64,000 nt of DNA, taken from Bradyrhizobium sp. LTSP849. Its GTDB lineage: Bacteria > Pseudomonadota > Alphaproteobacteria > Rhizobiales > Xanthobacteraceae. The position numbers and the translations under genes are program-made. Below, piece by piece: positions 7,851-15,605 of this stretch. Within the stretch, counting starts at the first letter, position 1. The number at the start of each line of letters is the position of its first letter. The notes under the pieces were generated by a model. It saw nothing but the letters and a program-made list of their open reading frames with translations, searched no databases and was not told the origin of the DNA. The stretch lies in NCBI RefSeq assembly GCF_000938255.1, contig NZ_JYMR01000045.1:124001-188000 (forward strand). Direction: 5' to 3'.

Positions 7851-9053
7851 TTAATCCGTCATCGCCATGGCGCGTAGCGCCTGGCGTTCGCGGACGGACA
7901 GTTTTTCAGTCTCCGACTTGAGCTGGCCGCAGGCGGCGAGGATGTCGCGGCCGCGCGGGGTGCGCACCGGCGAGGAATAGCCGGCGTTGAAGATGTATTC
8001 GGAGAACTTTTCGATCTGGTCCCAGTCCGAGCATTCATAGGCTGTGCCGGGCCAGGGATTGAACGGGATCAAATTGATCTTGGCGTGGATGCCCTTGAGC
8101 ATCTTCACCAGCAGCTTCGCATCATCGAGCGAGTCGTTGACACCCTTGAGCATCACATATTCGAAAGTGATGCGACGGGCGTTCGACGCGCCGGGATAGT
8201 CGCGACAGGCCTGTAACAATTCGGCGATCGGATATTTGCGGTTGAGCGGCACGAGCTCGTTGCGCAACTCGTCGCGCACCGCATGCAGCGAGATCGCGAG
8301 CATCACGCCGATCTCGTCGCCGGCACGCACGATGTTCGGCACCACGCCCGACGTCGACAGCGTGATGCGGCGGCGGGAGATGCCGATGCCTTCATTGTCG
8401 CCGACAATGAGCAGTGCGTCGCGCACCGCGTCGAAATTGTACAGTGGCTCGCCCATGCCCATCATCACGATGTTGGTGACGCGACGCGTGCCGTCCTCGC
8501 GATCGGCCCAATCATTCAGACGATCGCGCGCCACCATCACCTGGCCGACGATCTCGCCAGCAGTGAGATTGCGTACCAGACGCTGGGTGCCGGTGTGGCA
8601 GAACGAGCAATTCAGCGTGCAGCCGACCTGGGAGGAAACACACAGCGTGCCGCGATCATTCTCGGGAATGTAGACGCACTCGACTTCGTGCGCCCTCTCG
8701 ACATTGTCGCCGCTCGGCAGCCGCAGCAGCCATTTGCGAGTGCCGTCGTTTGAGATCTGTTCGGCGACGACCTCGGGCCGGTCGACGGTGAAATGCTGGG
8801 CGAGATCGCCGCGAATGCCCTTGGACACCGAGGTCATCTCGTCGAAATTCTGGGCGCCGCGGAAATACATCCAGTGCCACAGCTGCTGCACCCGCATCTT
8901 GCGCTGCGCAGGAGCGACGCCAATCTCGCCGAGACGATCGGCAAGCTCTGTCCGCGACAGGCCGATCAGCGACGGCTTGGCCGGCGGCACATAGACTTCG
9001 AGTGGGGTCTTCTCCACCAATGTTGCGTTGTGCGGCTCGGTCGTCGGTTGCAT
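7851..9053 (-). CDS. rlmN: Dual-specificity 23S rRNA/tRNA adenine-C2 methyltransferase RlmN
   Basis: A 400-residue radical-SAM enzyme. The iron-sulfur cluster motif CxxxCxxC is at Cys145, Cys149 and Cys152 (GCTLNCSFC), and the methyl-carrying Cys is probably Cys375 in DILAACGQL. RlmN methylates A2503 of 23S rRNA and A37 of certain tRNAs at C2, which supports translational fidelity. Further matches are the GMGEPLYN and LIPFNPWPG motifs. ATG 9053 is preferred to the in-frame GTG at 9071. It stands alone on the minus strand. Confidence 0.95.
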   Translation of the reverse strand: MQPTTEPHNATLVEKTPLEVYVPPAKPSLIGLSRTELADRLGEIGVAPAQRKMRVQQLWHWMYFRGAQNFDEMTSVSKGIRGDLAQHFTVDRPEVVAEQISNDGTRKWLLRLPSGDNVERAHEVECVYIPENDRGTLCVSSQVGCTLNCSFCHTGTQRLVRNLTAGEIVGQVMVARDRLNDWADREDGTRRVTNIVMMGMGEPLYNFDAVRDALLIVGDNEGIGISRRRITLSTSGVVPNIVRAGDEIGVMLAISLHAVRDELRNELVPLNRKYPIAELLQACRDYPGASNARRITFEYVMLKGVNDSLDDAKLLVKMLKGIHAKINLIPFNPWPGTAYECSDWDQIEKFSEYIFNAGYSSPVRTPRGRDILAACGQLKSETEKLSVRERQALRAMAMTD

Positions 9054-9194
9054 TGAATGGCCTAGTGTCACCGGTGTCTAAATCGTCATGCCCAGCATGA
9101 CCGTTCGAAGGACGGCGTCGCCGTGACGACAGAAAATCTGGAACCGCCCCTATATAGCAACCGGAACACCCGATTGCGACCGTGGCTGTTGCCT

Positions 9195-9214
9195 AGCCTT
9201 AAAGGCTTAAGCCT
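9195..9214. other. Two overlapping short palindromes 3' of the IalB-like gene
   Basis: AGCCTTAAAGGCT (9195-9207) overlaps AGGCTTAAGCCT (9203-9214). They lie 6 bases beyond the stop of the minus-strand gene at 9221 and upstream of rlmN. They could be a weak terminator or a protein-binding site. No T run follows on the minus strand. Confidence 0.4.
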
Positions 9215-9220
9215 ACGCCC

Positions 9221-9856
9221 TTAACGCCGGCAATCCTGCGAAATCCGGTCCAGCGCCTGGGCGAGGCCCTTCAGCGAGAAAGTATCGGTCGTCTCCGTCC
9301 CCTTGGCCGAGACGCCCTTGACCACGAGATCGGCGGATTTGCGCATGGCTTCGACCATCCGCTCCTCCTCGGCCGCGTTCTTGATCCAGAGGCCGTCACC
9401 CTGGGTGTACATCGCGAAGGCGGCGCCGCCGACCTCGACCGACGATTCCGAGCCCGGCTTCAGCGCGTAGCCGATCATGACCGAGACTTCGTTGTTCACC
9501 TTTTCCGCCGGCCGGGTCGAGACGAAGGCATAGGCGGGGTCACGCGGCCGGTTCGGCGGATTGGTTTTGGACGACGAGGGCTTTGCCAGCGCGAAGCAGA
9601 CTTTCTTGCCATTGGGGGTCGCCGAATAGGCGCCCCAGGTGCCGAACTGGCCGATCAGCGTCGGGTCAGCACCGCCCGCAACCGCTGCGGGAACGGCCGC
9701 AGGTTTGCTCTCGGGCTTTGCCGCCGTCTTCGCGGCAGGAGCGGCCGGTTTTGCCGCGGCCTTCGGCGCCGGTTGCGGCGTCTGCGCTCGCGCGGAATCA
9801 CTGATTCCACACGCCGTCACACCAATCATCAAAGCCAAAAATAGCGCCCGCCACAT
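9221..9856 (-). CDS. Invasion-associated locus B (IalB) family protein
   Basis: A 211-residue exported protein. Residues 1-24 are a signal peptide ending SARA, and a Pro/Ala/Lys linker covers about 25-65. The folded part starts at IGQFGTWGAYSA and holds the family pattern of a 'K-x-CF-ALAKP' segment, 'VSTRPAEKVNNEVSVMIGY', and a late Cys near the C terminus (RISQDCRR), which probably forms a disulfide with the first. IalB was named for a Bartonella invasion factor, but in soil rhizobia the family's role is unknown. The gene is monocistronic. Confidence 0.85.
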   Translation of the reverse strand: MWRALFLALMIGVTACGISDSARAQTPQPAPKAAAKPAAPAAKTAAKPESKPAAVPAAVAGGADPTLIGQFGTWGAYSATPNGKKVCFALAKPSSSKTNPPNRPRDPAYAFVSTRPAEKVNNEVSVMIGYALKPGSESSVEVGGAAFAMYTQGDGLWIKNAAEEERMVEAMRKSADLVVKGVSAKGTETTDTFSLKGLAQALDRISQDCRR

Positions 9857-9981
9857 GCTGGAGTGGTTCCCTCAATATTGTGACTGGAAGATGGCCCGGC
9901 CGCGTTTTGTCCCCGAGCAGGGATAGCCGGGAAAGCCCAATTTGGGAAGGCAGTTAGCGGGACGACGCGGCTGGCCCTCGA

Positions 9982-10821
9982 CTAGCTTTTGGCGCGCGCG
10001 GCACGCTGCTCGGCCCATTGCGCGTCGGTCCAGCGCAACAGATCCTCGGCGCCGGAACTGCGCAAATGCGCGCCGCCGTCGATCACCACCATCTCGCCAT
10101 TGATGTAGCCGGCGCGATCCGAGACCAGGAAACTGGCGAGATCGGCAAGCTCGCTGTGCTCGCCAGTGCGGCCGAGCGGGTTGCGCGCGGTCCAGCCTTC
10201 GTCGCGGCCCTCGGGACGGAGCTGCCCGGACGCGCCGGCGGTCGGGAACGGGCCCGGCGCGATCGCGACAGTGCGGATGCCCTTCGGGCCCCATTCCACC
10301 GCGAGGCTCTTGGTCATCGCCAGCACCGCCGACTTCGCCATCGCAGACGGGACGGTGAAGGCGCGGCCGGTGATGGTGGAGGTCGAGAGGATCGAGAGCA
10401 CGACGCCCTTGTGGCCGCCCTCGATCCAGCGCTGACCGGCAGCGAACGTGCAATACATCGCGCCATGCAGCGTCGGCGCCAGGATCGCATCCGCGGCACG
10501 GAACGACAGATGCTCGCTCTGTGCGATGAAGGTCGCGGCAGCATTGTTGACGAGAATGTCGAGCGGCCCTTTGCGCCAGATCGCGTCCATCATGCCGTCG
10601 ACGGCGGCACCGTCGCGGATATCGCAGGCGATCGCGGTGACCTTGCCGCCGGTCTCTCCGCGCATCTCGGCTGCCGCGGTCTCCAACCGATCGAGCTTGC
10701 GGCCGCAGATGACGAGCTCCGCGCCAAGCGAAAGGAAGCGGCGCCCCATCGCGGCGCCGAGGCCCGAGCCGCCGCCGGTGACGAGGATGCGCTTGTCCTT
10801 GAGCAAAGCTGTTTCAAACAT
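9982..10821 (-). CDS. 2,4-dienoyl-CoA reductase-like short-chain dehydrogenase
   Basis: A 279-residue Rossmann-fold reductase. The cofactor motif TGGGSGLG is at residues 15-22 and NNAAATF follows strand 4. At the usual YxxxK site it reads SAMAK, so the Lys is present but the Tyr is replaced by Ser. The surrounding LAVEWGPKGIRTVAIAPGP is very close to peroxisomal-type 2,4-dienoyl-CoA reductases, which also lack the Tyr there. The inferred role is NADPH-dependent reduction of polyunsaturated acyl-CoAs during beta-oxidation. ATG 10821 has an excellent ribosome-binding site (GGGAGG). Much longer upstream frames exist but are not protein-like. Confidence 0.85.
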   Translation of the reverse strand: MFETALLKDKRILVTGGGSGLGAAMGRRFLSLGAELVICGRKLDRLETAAAEMRGETGGKVTAIACDIRDGAAVDGMMDAIWRKGPLDILVNNAAATFIAQSEHLSFRAADAILAPTLHGAMYCTFAAGQRWIEGGHKGVVLSILSTSTITGRAFTVPSAMAKSAVLAMTKSLAVEWGPKGIRTVAIAPGPFPTAGASGQLRPEGRDEGWTARNPLGRTGEHSELADLASFLVSDRAGYINGEMVVIDGGAHLRSSGAEDLLRWTDAQWAEQRAARAKS

Positions 10822-10850
10822 CGTTTGAATCCTCCCTTTTCTTCTTACTT

Positions 10851-10977
10851 CGTCATTGTGAGCCAACGGGTCCGCGCGACGCGCGGCCCGATGACAGGCG
10901 CCGCGAAGCAATCCAGAGTCCGTCCTGCGGAAATAGTCTGGATTGCTTCGCTGCACTCGCAATAACGCGAGGATAGG
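10851..10977. repeat. Intergenic palindrome, family C copy 2 with an inner hairpin
   Basis: It keeps the CGTCATTGTGAGC and CTCGCAATAACG outer arms and the GAAGCAATCCAGA / TCTGGATTGCTTC inner arms of family C. It carries an extra GC-rich hairpin (GGTCCGCGCGACGCGCGGCC) in the first arm. It lies between the diverging SDR and quinone-oxidoreductase genes. Confidence 0.8.
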
Positions 10978-11091
10978 CCTGCGCATCGCTTTGGGCAAAG
11001 AAACCGGATTGTCGCCCGTGCTTAAATCCGGCAGAAACAGCCAACTATAATTCTGCCTCGAAACGCCAAGTGCTCTCAAGAAGGTGTCGCC

Positions 11092-12066
11092 ATGAAAGCC
11101 ATCCTCTGCTCGCAATATTGCCAGCCCGACGATCTCGTGCTCGCCGATGTGCCGGATCCGGTGGCGGGCCCCGGCGAAGCCGTGATCACGATCAAGGCCG
11201 CGGCGCTGAACTTCTTCGACATCCTGATGATTCAGGGCAAGTACCAGATCAAGCCGCCGTTCCCGTTCTCGCCGGCTGCCGAAGTTGCCGGTGTGATCGA
11301 GAGCATCGGCCCCGGCGTCACTGAGGTGAAGGTCGGCGATCGCGTCGTCGCGTCCTGCGGCCACAACGGCGCGCGCGAGAAAATCGCGCTACCGGCGGCA
11401 TCGATCGTCAAAATCCCCGACAATCTCGATTTTGACCGCGCGGCCGGCATCATCATCATCTACGGCACCGCGCTGCATGCGTTGGAAGATCGCGCGAGCC
11501 CTAAGCCGGGCGAGACGCTCGCCGTGCTGGGTGCGGCCGGCGGCACGGGCCTGGCTGCCTGCGAGCTCGGCAAGCTGATGGGCCTGAAGGTGATCGCCTG
11601 CGCCTCGTCGGACGAGAAGCTTGAGTTTGCGAAGGCGCATGGCGCCGAGCTGACGCTGAACTACGGCAAGGAAGATTTGAAAGAGGGCCTGCGCAAGCTC
11701 ACCGGCGGCAAGGGCGTCGATATCATCTTCGATCCGGTTGGTGGTACGTATGCCGAGCAGGCGTTGCGCTCGATCGCCTGGGAAGGCCGCTTCCTGGTGA
11801 TCGGCTTTGCCGCCGGCGACATTCCGAAGATGCCGCTGAACCTCGCGCTGCTGAAGGGCTGCGATATTCGTGGCGTGTTCTGGGGCGCATGGACCCGGCT
11901 CAACCCGGCGAAGAACCGCGCCAATCTCGAGAAGCTCGTGAAGTGGACAGCCGAAGGAAAAATCTCCTCGCATGTCGACCGCACCTTCCCCTTGGCGCAG
12001 ACCGCCGACGCCCTGAAGGTGCTCGCGGGACGCCAGGCCATGGGCAAGGTGATTTTGCATCCGTAA
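11092..12066 (+). CDS. NADPH:quinone oxidoreductase family protein (zinc-independent MDR)
   Basis: A 324-residue medium-chain reductase. The N-terminal GroES-like part includes NFFDILMIQGKYQ and FPFSPAAEVAGVI. The cofactor domain has LGAAGGTGLAACELG at about residues 144-158 and ends with KVILHP. No zinc-binding Cys/His set is visible, as expected for quinone oxidoreductases. It probably reduces quinones or enones with NADPH in the cytoplasm. It is divergent from the dienoyl-CoA-reductase-like gene, with which it may share a role in acyl-CoA or xenobiotic metabolism, but that is only context. Confidence 0.9.
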   Translation: MKAILCSQYCQPDDLVLADVPDPVAGPGEAVITIKAAALNFFDILMIQGKYQIKPPFPFSPAAEVAGVIESIGPGVTEVKVGDRVVASCGHNGAREKIALPAASIVKIPDNLDFDRAAGIIIIYGTALHALEDRASPKPGETLAVLGAAGGTGLAACELGKLMGLKVIACASSDEKLEFAKAHGAELTLNYGKEDLKEGLRKLTGGKGVDIIFDPVGGTYAEQALRSIAWEGRFLVIGFAAGDIPKMPLNLALLKGCDIRGVFWGAWTRLNPAKNRANLEKLVKWTAEGKISSHVDRTFPLAQTADALKVLAGRQAMGKVILHP

Positions 12067-12093
12067 TCGCGGTGCTGCTTCTACACACTCAAC

Positions 12094-12195
12094 TGTCATC
12101 GCCCGCGAAAGCGGGCGATCCAGTATTCCAGAGACAGTGTGAGGATACGGAGAAGCCGCGGCGTACTGGATTCCCCGCCTTCGCGGGGAATGACA
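12094..12195. repeat. Intergenic palindrome, family E copy 1
   Basis: Arms TGTCATCGCCCGCGAAAGCG and CCCCGCCTTCGCGGGGAATGACA, with inner CCAGTA / TACTGG. The first 20 bases after TGTCAT also form a local hairpin. It follows the quinone oxidoreductase stop by 27 bases. Copy 2 is at 14516-14654. The rest of the 12067-12453 gap shows no gene. It should hold the promoter of the gene at 12454, which I could not identify. Confidence 0.82.
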
Positions 12196-12453
12196 GCGAG
12201 CGCGGGACACGCGGTGTGCCCACCGCCGCACGGTAAAAACGCCCTCAACCATGGCTGCCAAAATTGCGGTGCATTCCGCGGGCTCGCCCCAATCAAACCC
12301 AAATATCTCCCGATTCGCGCCAACCGCCGTCGTTTTTTGGGCTGATTCAAATTGCGATTTACCGGTTCCAGTTTGCGGGGCGCTTCTGGACAACAACAAG
12401 AAGACTGAAGCCTGGAAGGCCCTCGCGTTGCGTCAGTAATGGGGAGCATCACC

Positions 12454-13323
12454 ATGGAGACGACGGCGTACCGTCCGTCCAGGGAGTCGAGGGCGTTCGG
12501 CTCCGATCGATCTGCATCACATCCGTCCACCGCGTCTTACATCCGTGCGCACGCCGCGCGTGCCGATCTTTCGCACGACGATCCAGTTCCACTCTTCTTG
12601 TCCGATCCGCTCGGCGCGCCCGACCCACGGGAATATGCGCCGCGGGAGTTGCGCCTGAGGACCCGACTGGTCCCACGCATTCTCGCCGGCGTTCTGGCGA
12701 TATCCACCATGGCAATCCTGGTCGGGCTATGTCAGCCCGATCTTCGCAGCCTCGTCACCGCCAATGCCGGTGGCGCGACGAGCACAGCTGCTGATCAGCC
12801 TGTGGCTCCGCCGAGCGCACCAATTGCACGGCAGGCTCCGATCAAGGACCCGGCCCGCGTGACCAACACGAGGCTGGCGAGCGCCGACGCGCAGGACCTT
12901 CCAGCACCGTCGACGCCAAGCCGCGAAGCGATCGCGACCGCCTACCAGATTGCGCTGCAAGCCCAGGCGCCTGTGACCGCGCCCGTGCCCGTCGCCGTGC
13001 AGCCTGCGCCGCCTCAACCTGCACCGCCTCAGCCTGCGAGAGCGCTCGACGCCGACACGCTGGCAGGACTGATGACGCGCGCGAAGAGCCTGATCGGCGT
13101 CGGCGATATCGCCGCCGCGCGCCTGCTGCTCGAACGCGCGGCCAATGCGCAAGATGCAACGGCAACACTTTTGCTGGCCCGGACCTATGATCCGGCAGTG
13201 CTCGGCACCAGGGATTCGCGGAGCGTCAACGCCGACGCGACCGTGGCACGCGACTGGTACCAGAGGGCCGCAGCCCTCGGATCGGCGGAGGCGCAGCAGC
13301 GCCTCGCTCAGCTCTCGAACTAG
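12454..13323 (+). CDS. Membrane-anchored hypothetical protein with Sel1/TPR-like C-terminal domain
   Basis: A 289-residue protein with a cytosolic, Ser/Arg-rich N-terminal segment, one transmembrane helix at about 73-93 (ILAGVLAISTMAILVGL), a Pro/Ala/Gln periplasmic linker to about 200, and a helical C-terminal domain with repeat-like helices. That domain contains AAARLLLERAA, ATLLLARTYDP and ARDWYQRAAALGSAEAQQRL, the last closely resembling a Sel1 repeat. ATG 12454 has a GGGGA ribosome-binding site 8 bases upstream. The next gene, a TAXI solute-binding protein, starts 18 bases after the stop, so the two probably form an operon and the Sel1-like domain may contact it. Function unknown. Confidence 0.75.
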   Translation: METTAYRPSRESRAFGSDRSASHPSTASYIRAHAARADLSHDDPVPLFLSDPLGAPDPREYAPRELRLRTRLVPRILAGVLAISTMAILVGLCQPDLRSLVTANAGGATSTAADQPVAPPSAPIARQAPIKDPARVTNTRLASADAQDLPAPSTPSREAIATAYQIALQAQAPVTAPVPVAVQPAPPQPAPPQPARALDADTLAGLMTRAKSLIGVGDIAAARLLLERAANAQDATATLLLARTYDPAVLGTRDSRSVNADATVARDWYQRAAALGSAEAQQRLAQLSN

Positions 13324-13341
13324 AACTTATCAGGGGACATC

Positions 13342-14496
13342 ATGCGTAACGCTTTGGGAATGGCGCTTGCCGCCATCATGACCATCTGTGCCTTCGCGGC
13401 ACGCGCCGAGCAGACCGAATATGATCCGGCCAAGGTCTCGGACAGCCTGAAGGCCATCTTCCAATTCGGCTCGACCTCGACCAAGCAGGCGCTGAACGCC
13501 AACACTGTCACGCTGATCACCGGCACGATCGGCGGCACCTATGTGCAATTCGGCGCCGACCTCGCTTCCGTGCTCGACGACGGCAACAAGATCCGCGTGC
13601 TGCCGATCGTCGGCCGCGGCTCGGTGCAGAGCGTTGCCGACATCCTGTTTTTGCAAGGCGTCGATCTCGGAATCGTGCGGGCCGACACGCTCGACTATCT
13701 CGAACGAAAAGGCTTCGCCAAGGACATCAAGCGGCAATTCACCTACGTGACCAAGCTCTACAACGAAGAGATGCAGGTGATCGCACCGAAATCGGTCGCG
13801 ACGCTGAAAGACCTCGAAGGCAAGACGGTCAGCGTCGACCTGCCCAACGGCGGCACCTTCGTCACCGCGCTCACCGTGTTCGAACGGCTCGGGATCAAGG
13901 CGAAATTCGTCTATGTCGAGCAGCGCATCGCAATGGAGAAGCTGAAGGCCGGCGAGATCGACGCCGTGATCGTGGTCGGCGGCAAACCGTACAAATCGGT
14001 CTCGACCTTCGGCAATGACGGCCGCTTCCACCTCGCGCGCGTGGATTATGCAAAGCCGCTCCAGAGCGATTATCTGCCGGCGACGCTGACCGCCAAGGAC
14101 TATCCGAACCTGATCAAGGACGGCGAGAGTGTGGACACCATCGCGGTGCCGGCGGTGCTCGCGGCGTATAATTGGGCGCCCAACACCGAGCGCTACCGCA
14201 AGCTTGCGCTGTTCGTGGACGCGTTCTTCACCAAATTCCCGGCGCTTCAGAACCCGCCCTTCCATCCGAAATGGAAGGAGGTTTCGCTCGCGGCACCTCT
14301 GGCGGGCTGGAGCAGATTGCCGGTCGCGCAGCAATGGCTCGACCGGCACGGCGTCGAGCCGGTGACGCAGCAACGCTTCGAGGCGTTCCTGAAGCAGAGC
14401 CCCACGGCCGGAAAAGTTTCCGACGCCGACAGGGAGACGCTGTTCAGGCAATTCCAGGCGTGGGATGCGGACAAGGCACGGGCGGAGAAGAAGTAG
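13342..14496 (+). CDS. TAXI family TRAP-type solute-binding protein
   Basis: A 384-residue periplasmic protein with a signal peptide (cleavage near AARA, residue 22). The segment LITGTIGGTYVQFGADLASVL is the characteristic TAXI-family start, and 'SVQSVADILFLQGVDLGIVRADTLDYL' and 'VSVDLPNGGT' fit the two-lobed binding fold. TAXI proteins normally deliver ligands to a fused TRAP permease, but no permease gene is in the window. The ligand is unknown. It probably forms an operon with the membrane/Sel1 gene just upstream. A family E palindrome follows. Confidence 0.85.
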   Translation: MRNALGMALAAIMTICAFAARAEQTEYDPAKVSDSLKAIFQFGSTSTKQALNANTVTLITGTIGGTYVQFGADLASVLDDGNKIRVLPIVGRGSVQSVADILFLQGVDLGIVRADTLDYLERKGFAKDIKRQFTYVTKLYNEEMQVIAPKSVATLKDLEGKTVSVDLPNGGTFVTALTVFERLGIKAKFVYVEQRIAMEKLKAGEIDAVIVVGGKPYKSVSTFGNDGRFHLARVDYAKPLQSDYLPATLTAKDYPNLIKDGESVDTIAVPAVLAAYNWAPNTERYRKLALFVDAFFTKFPALQNPPFHPKWKEVSLAAPLAGWSRLPVAQQWLDRHGVEPVTQQRFEAFLKQSPTAGKVSDADRETLFRQFQAWDADKARAEKK

Positions 14497-14515
14497 CGGG
14501 CGGCCACACGCTCGC

Positions 14516-14654
14516 TGTCGTCGCCCGGCTTGACCGGGCGATCCAGTACTCCGTGACGTCCGTGATTGAATCGAGAGGCCGCGGCGTACTGGATTCCCCG
14601 CCGGAGCCTGTCATCGGGCTCGCCGAAGGCGAGACCCGGTGGCGGGGAATGACA
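14516..14654. repeat. Intergenic palindrome, family E copy 2
   Basis: Arms TGTCGTCGCCCGG and GGCGGGGAATGACA, with inner CCAGTACTCC / GGCGTACTGG. An additional hairpin, GGGCTCGCCGAAGGCGAGACCC, is inserted in the second half. It lies between the converging TAXI gene and the YkvA gene. Confidence 0.8.
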
Positions 14655-14672
14655 ACGGAATATGAGGCCCCG

Positions 14673-15050
14673 CTATTGCTCAGCCCCATCCACCCCGCGC
14701 TTCAGCACGGTGCGGGCGGCTTCGCGATGCTCTGTCGTGATGTGGCTGGCGACCATGCGAAGGGCGGTGGCGAGCACGGCGGCGTCATCGGTGAAGCCGA
14801 GGATCGGCATCATGTCGGGGATGAAGTCGAACGGCAGGATGAAATAGGCGATGGCGCCGAGCAGCGACGCCTGGACATGGCGCGGCGTCTGCCGGTCGAA
14901 CGCACAGTAATAGGCGGCGAGCAGATCTTCCGCGAACGGCAGATGCGCGGCGACGCGCTTCAGCTTGCGCCAGAAGCGTCGGCGCACGCTTTCACGATCT
15001 TCCGCGAGCCGATCGGCCGGCTCGAAGCCGACGCTGTGTTCGGCAACCAT
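14673..15050 (-). CDS. YkvA family protein (DUF1232)
   Basis: A 125-residue protein with the DUF1232 core YFILPFDFIPDMMPILGFTDDAAVLATAL, a short hydrophobic hairpin with Asp residues. N-terminal to it lies a basic helix (RRRFWRKLKRVAAHLPF). Start ATG 15050 is supported by GGAG 9 bases upstream. The longer frame is unlikely. Members are small membrane-associated proteins of unknown function. It reads toward the converging TAXI gene. A pterin dehydratase gene lies upstream on the same strand, about 100 bases away. Confidence 0.8.
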   Translation of the reverse strand: MVAEHSVGFEPADRLAEDRESVRRRFWRKLKRVAAHLPFAEDLLAAYYCAFDRQTPRHVQASLLGAIAYFILPFDFIPDMMPILGFTDDAAVLATALRMVASHITTEHREAARTVLKRGVDGAEQ

Positions 15051-15154
15051 ATTCGAAAACTCCGGTTCAGCCCGGCGCGGCCGATGGCCGCATCCGATAC
15101 CGATCACAAGATGGGGATGCAGCCGGTCGCTGCAAGACGTCAGCCAAATGTCAG

Positions 15155-15454
15155 CTAAGCTGTCGGCCTGGCGATGGCATTCATCGCCTTGGCGAGCTCG
15201 ATGTCGAGCGCCGTGACGCCGCCGGCGTCATGGGTCGACAGCACCACCTCCACCGTCTTGTAGACGTTGCGCCATTCGGGGTGGTGATCCATCTTTTCGG
15301 CGACCAGCGCGGCACGGGTCATGAAGCCGAAGGCCTCGTTGAAATCCTTGAACACGAAGGTCTTCCCGATGGCCTCCCGGCCCGGCACCTCGGTCCAGCC
15401 CAGGATACCGCCCAGCGCCTGCTTGCGCGCGTCCGCCGATAACCGCTCTGCCAT
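15155..15454 (-). CDS. phhB: 4a-hydroxytetrahydrobiopterin dehydratase
   Basis: A 99-residue pterin-4a-carbinolamine dehydratase. The active-site motif EKMDHHPEWRNVYKTVEVVLSTHDAGG has the paired histidines and the aspartate that dehydrate the pterin carbinolamine, regenerating the cofactor of aromatic amino acid hydroxylases. No phenylalanine hydroxylase gene is visible in this window. The enzyme may also act in molybdopterin-related roles in other bacteria. Length and motif match the family fully. It is divergent from the membrane-anchored TAXI gene at 15606. Confidence 0.92.
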   Translation of the reverse strand: MAERLSADARKQALGGILGWTEVPGREAIGKTFVFKDFNEAFGFMTRAALVAEKMDHHPEWRNVYKTVEVVLSTHDAGGVTALDIELAKAMNAIARPTA

Positions 15455-15570
15455 GATCGTCTCCGTCCTTCAGGGGAACTTTACCCTAACACCGTGCTGA
15501 CGCCCGGGTTCATACGGGATTTCGTCGATCCGCTAACCATGACGGAGATGTAACCCCGCGCGACAAGAAA

Positions 15571-15582
15571 TTTGCTACACTT
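15571..15582 (+). promoter_or_regulatory. Candidate extended -10 element upstream of the anchored TAXI gene
   Basis: TTTGCTACACTT contains TGnTACACT, an extended -10 pattern, 24 bases before ATG 15606. No convincing -35 lies 17 bases upstream. The identical 12-mer stands 65 bases before the gamma-glutamyltransferase start. Confidence 0.35.
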
Positions 15583-15605
15583 GCGGGCGTAAATCGCCGG
15601 CCAAG

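Noticed and set aside
10822..11364. N-terminal extension of the dienoyl-CoA-reductase-like frame
   Set aside because: The extra 181 codons run across a palindrome and the divergent promoter region. A strong ribosome-binding site supports ATG 10821.
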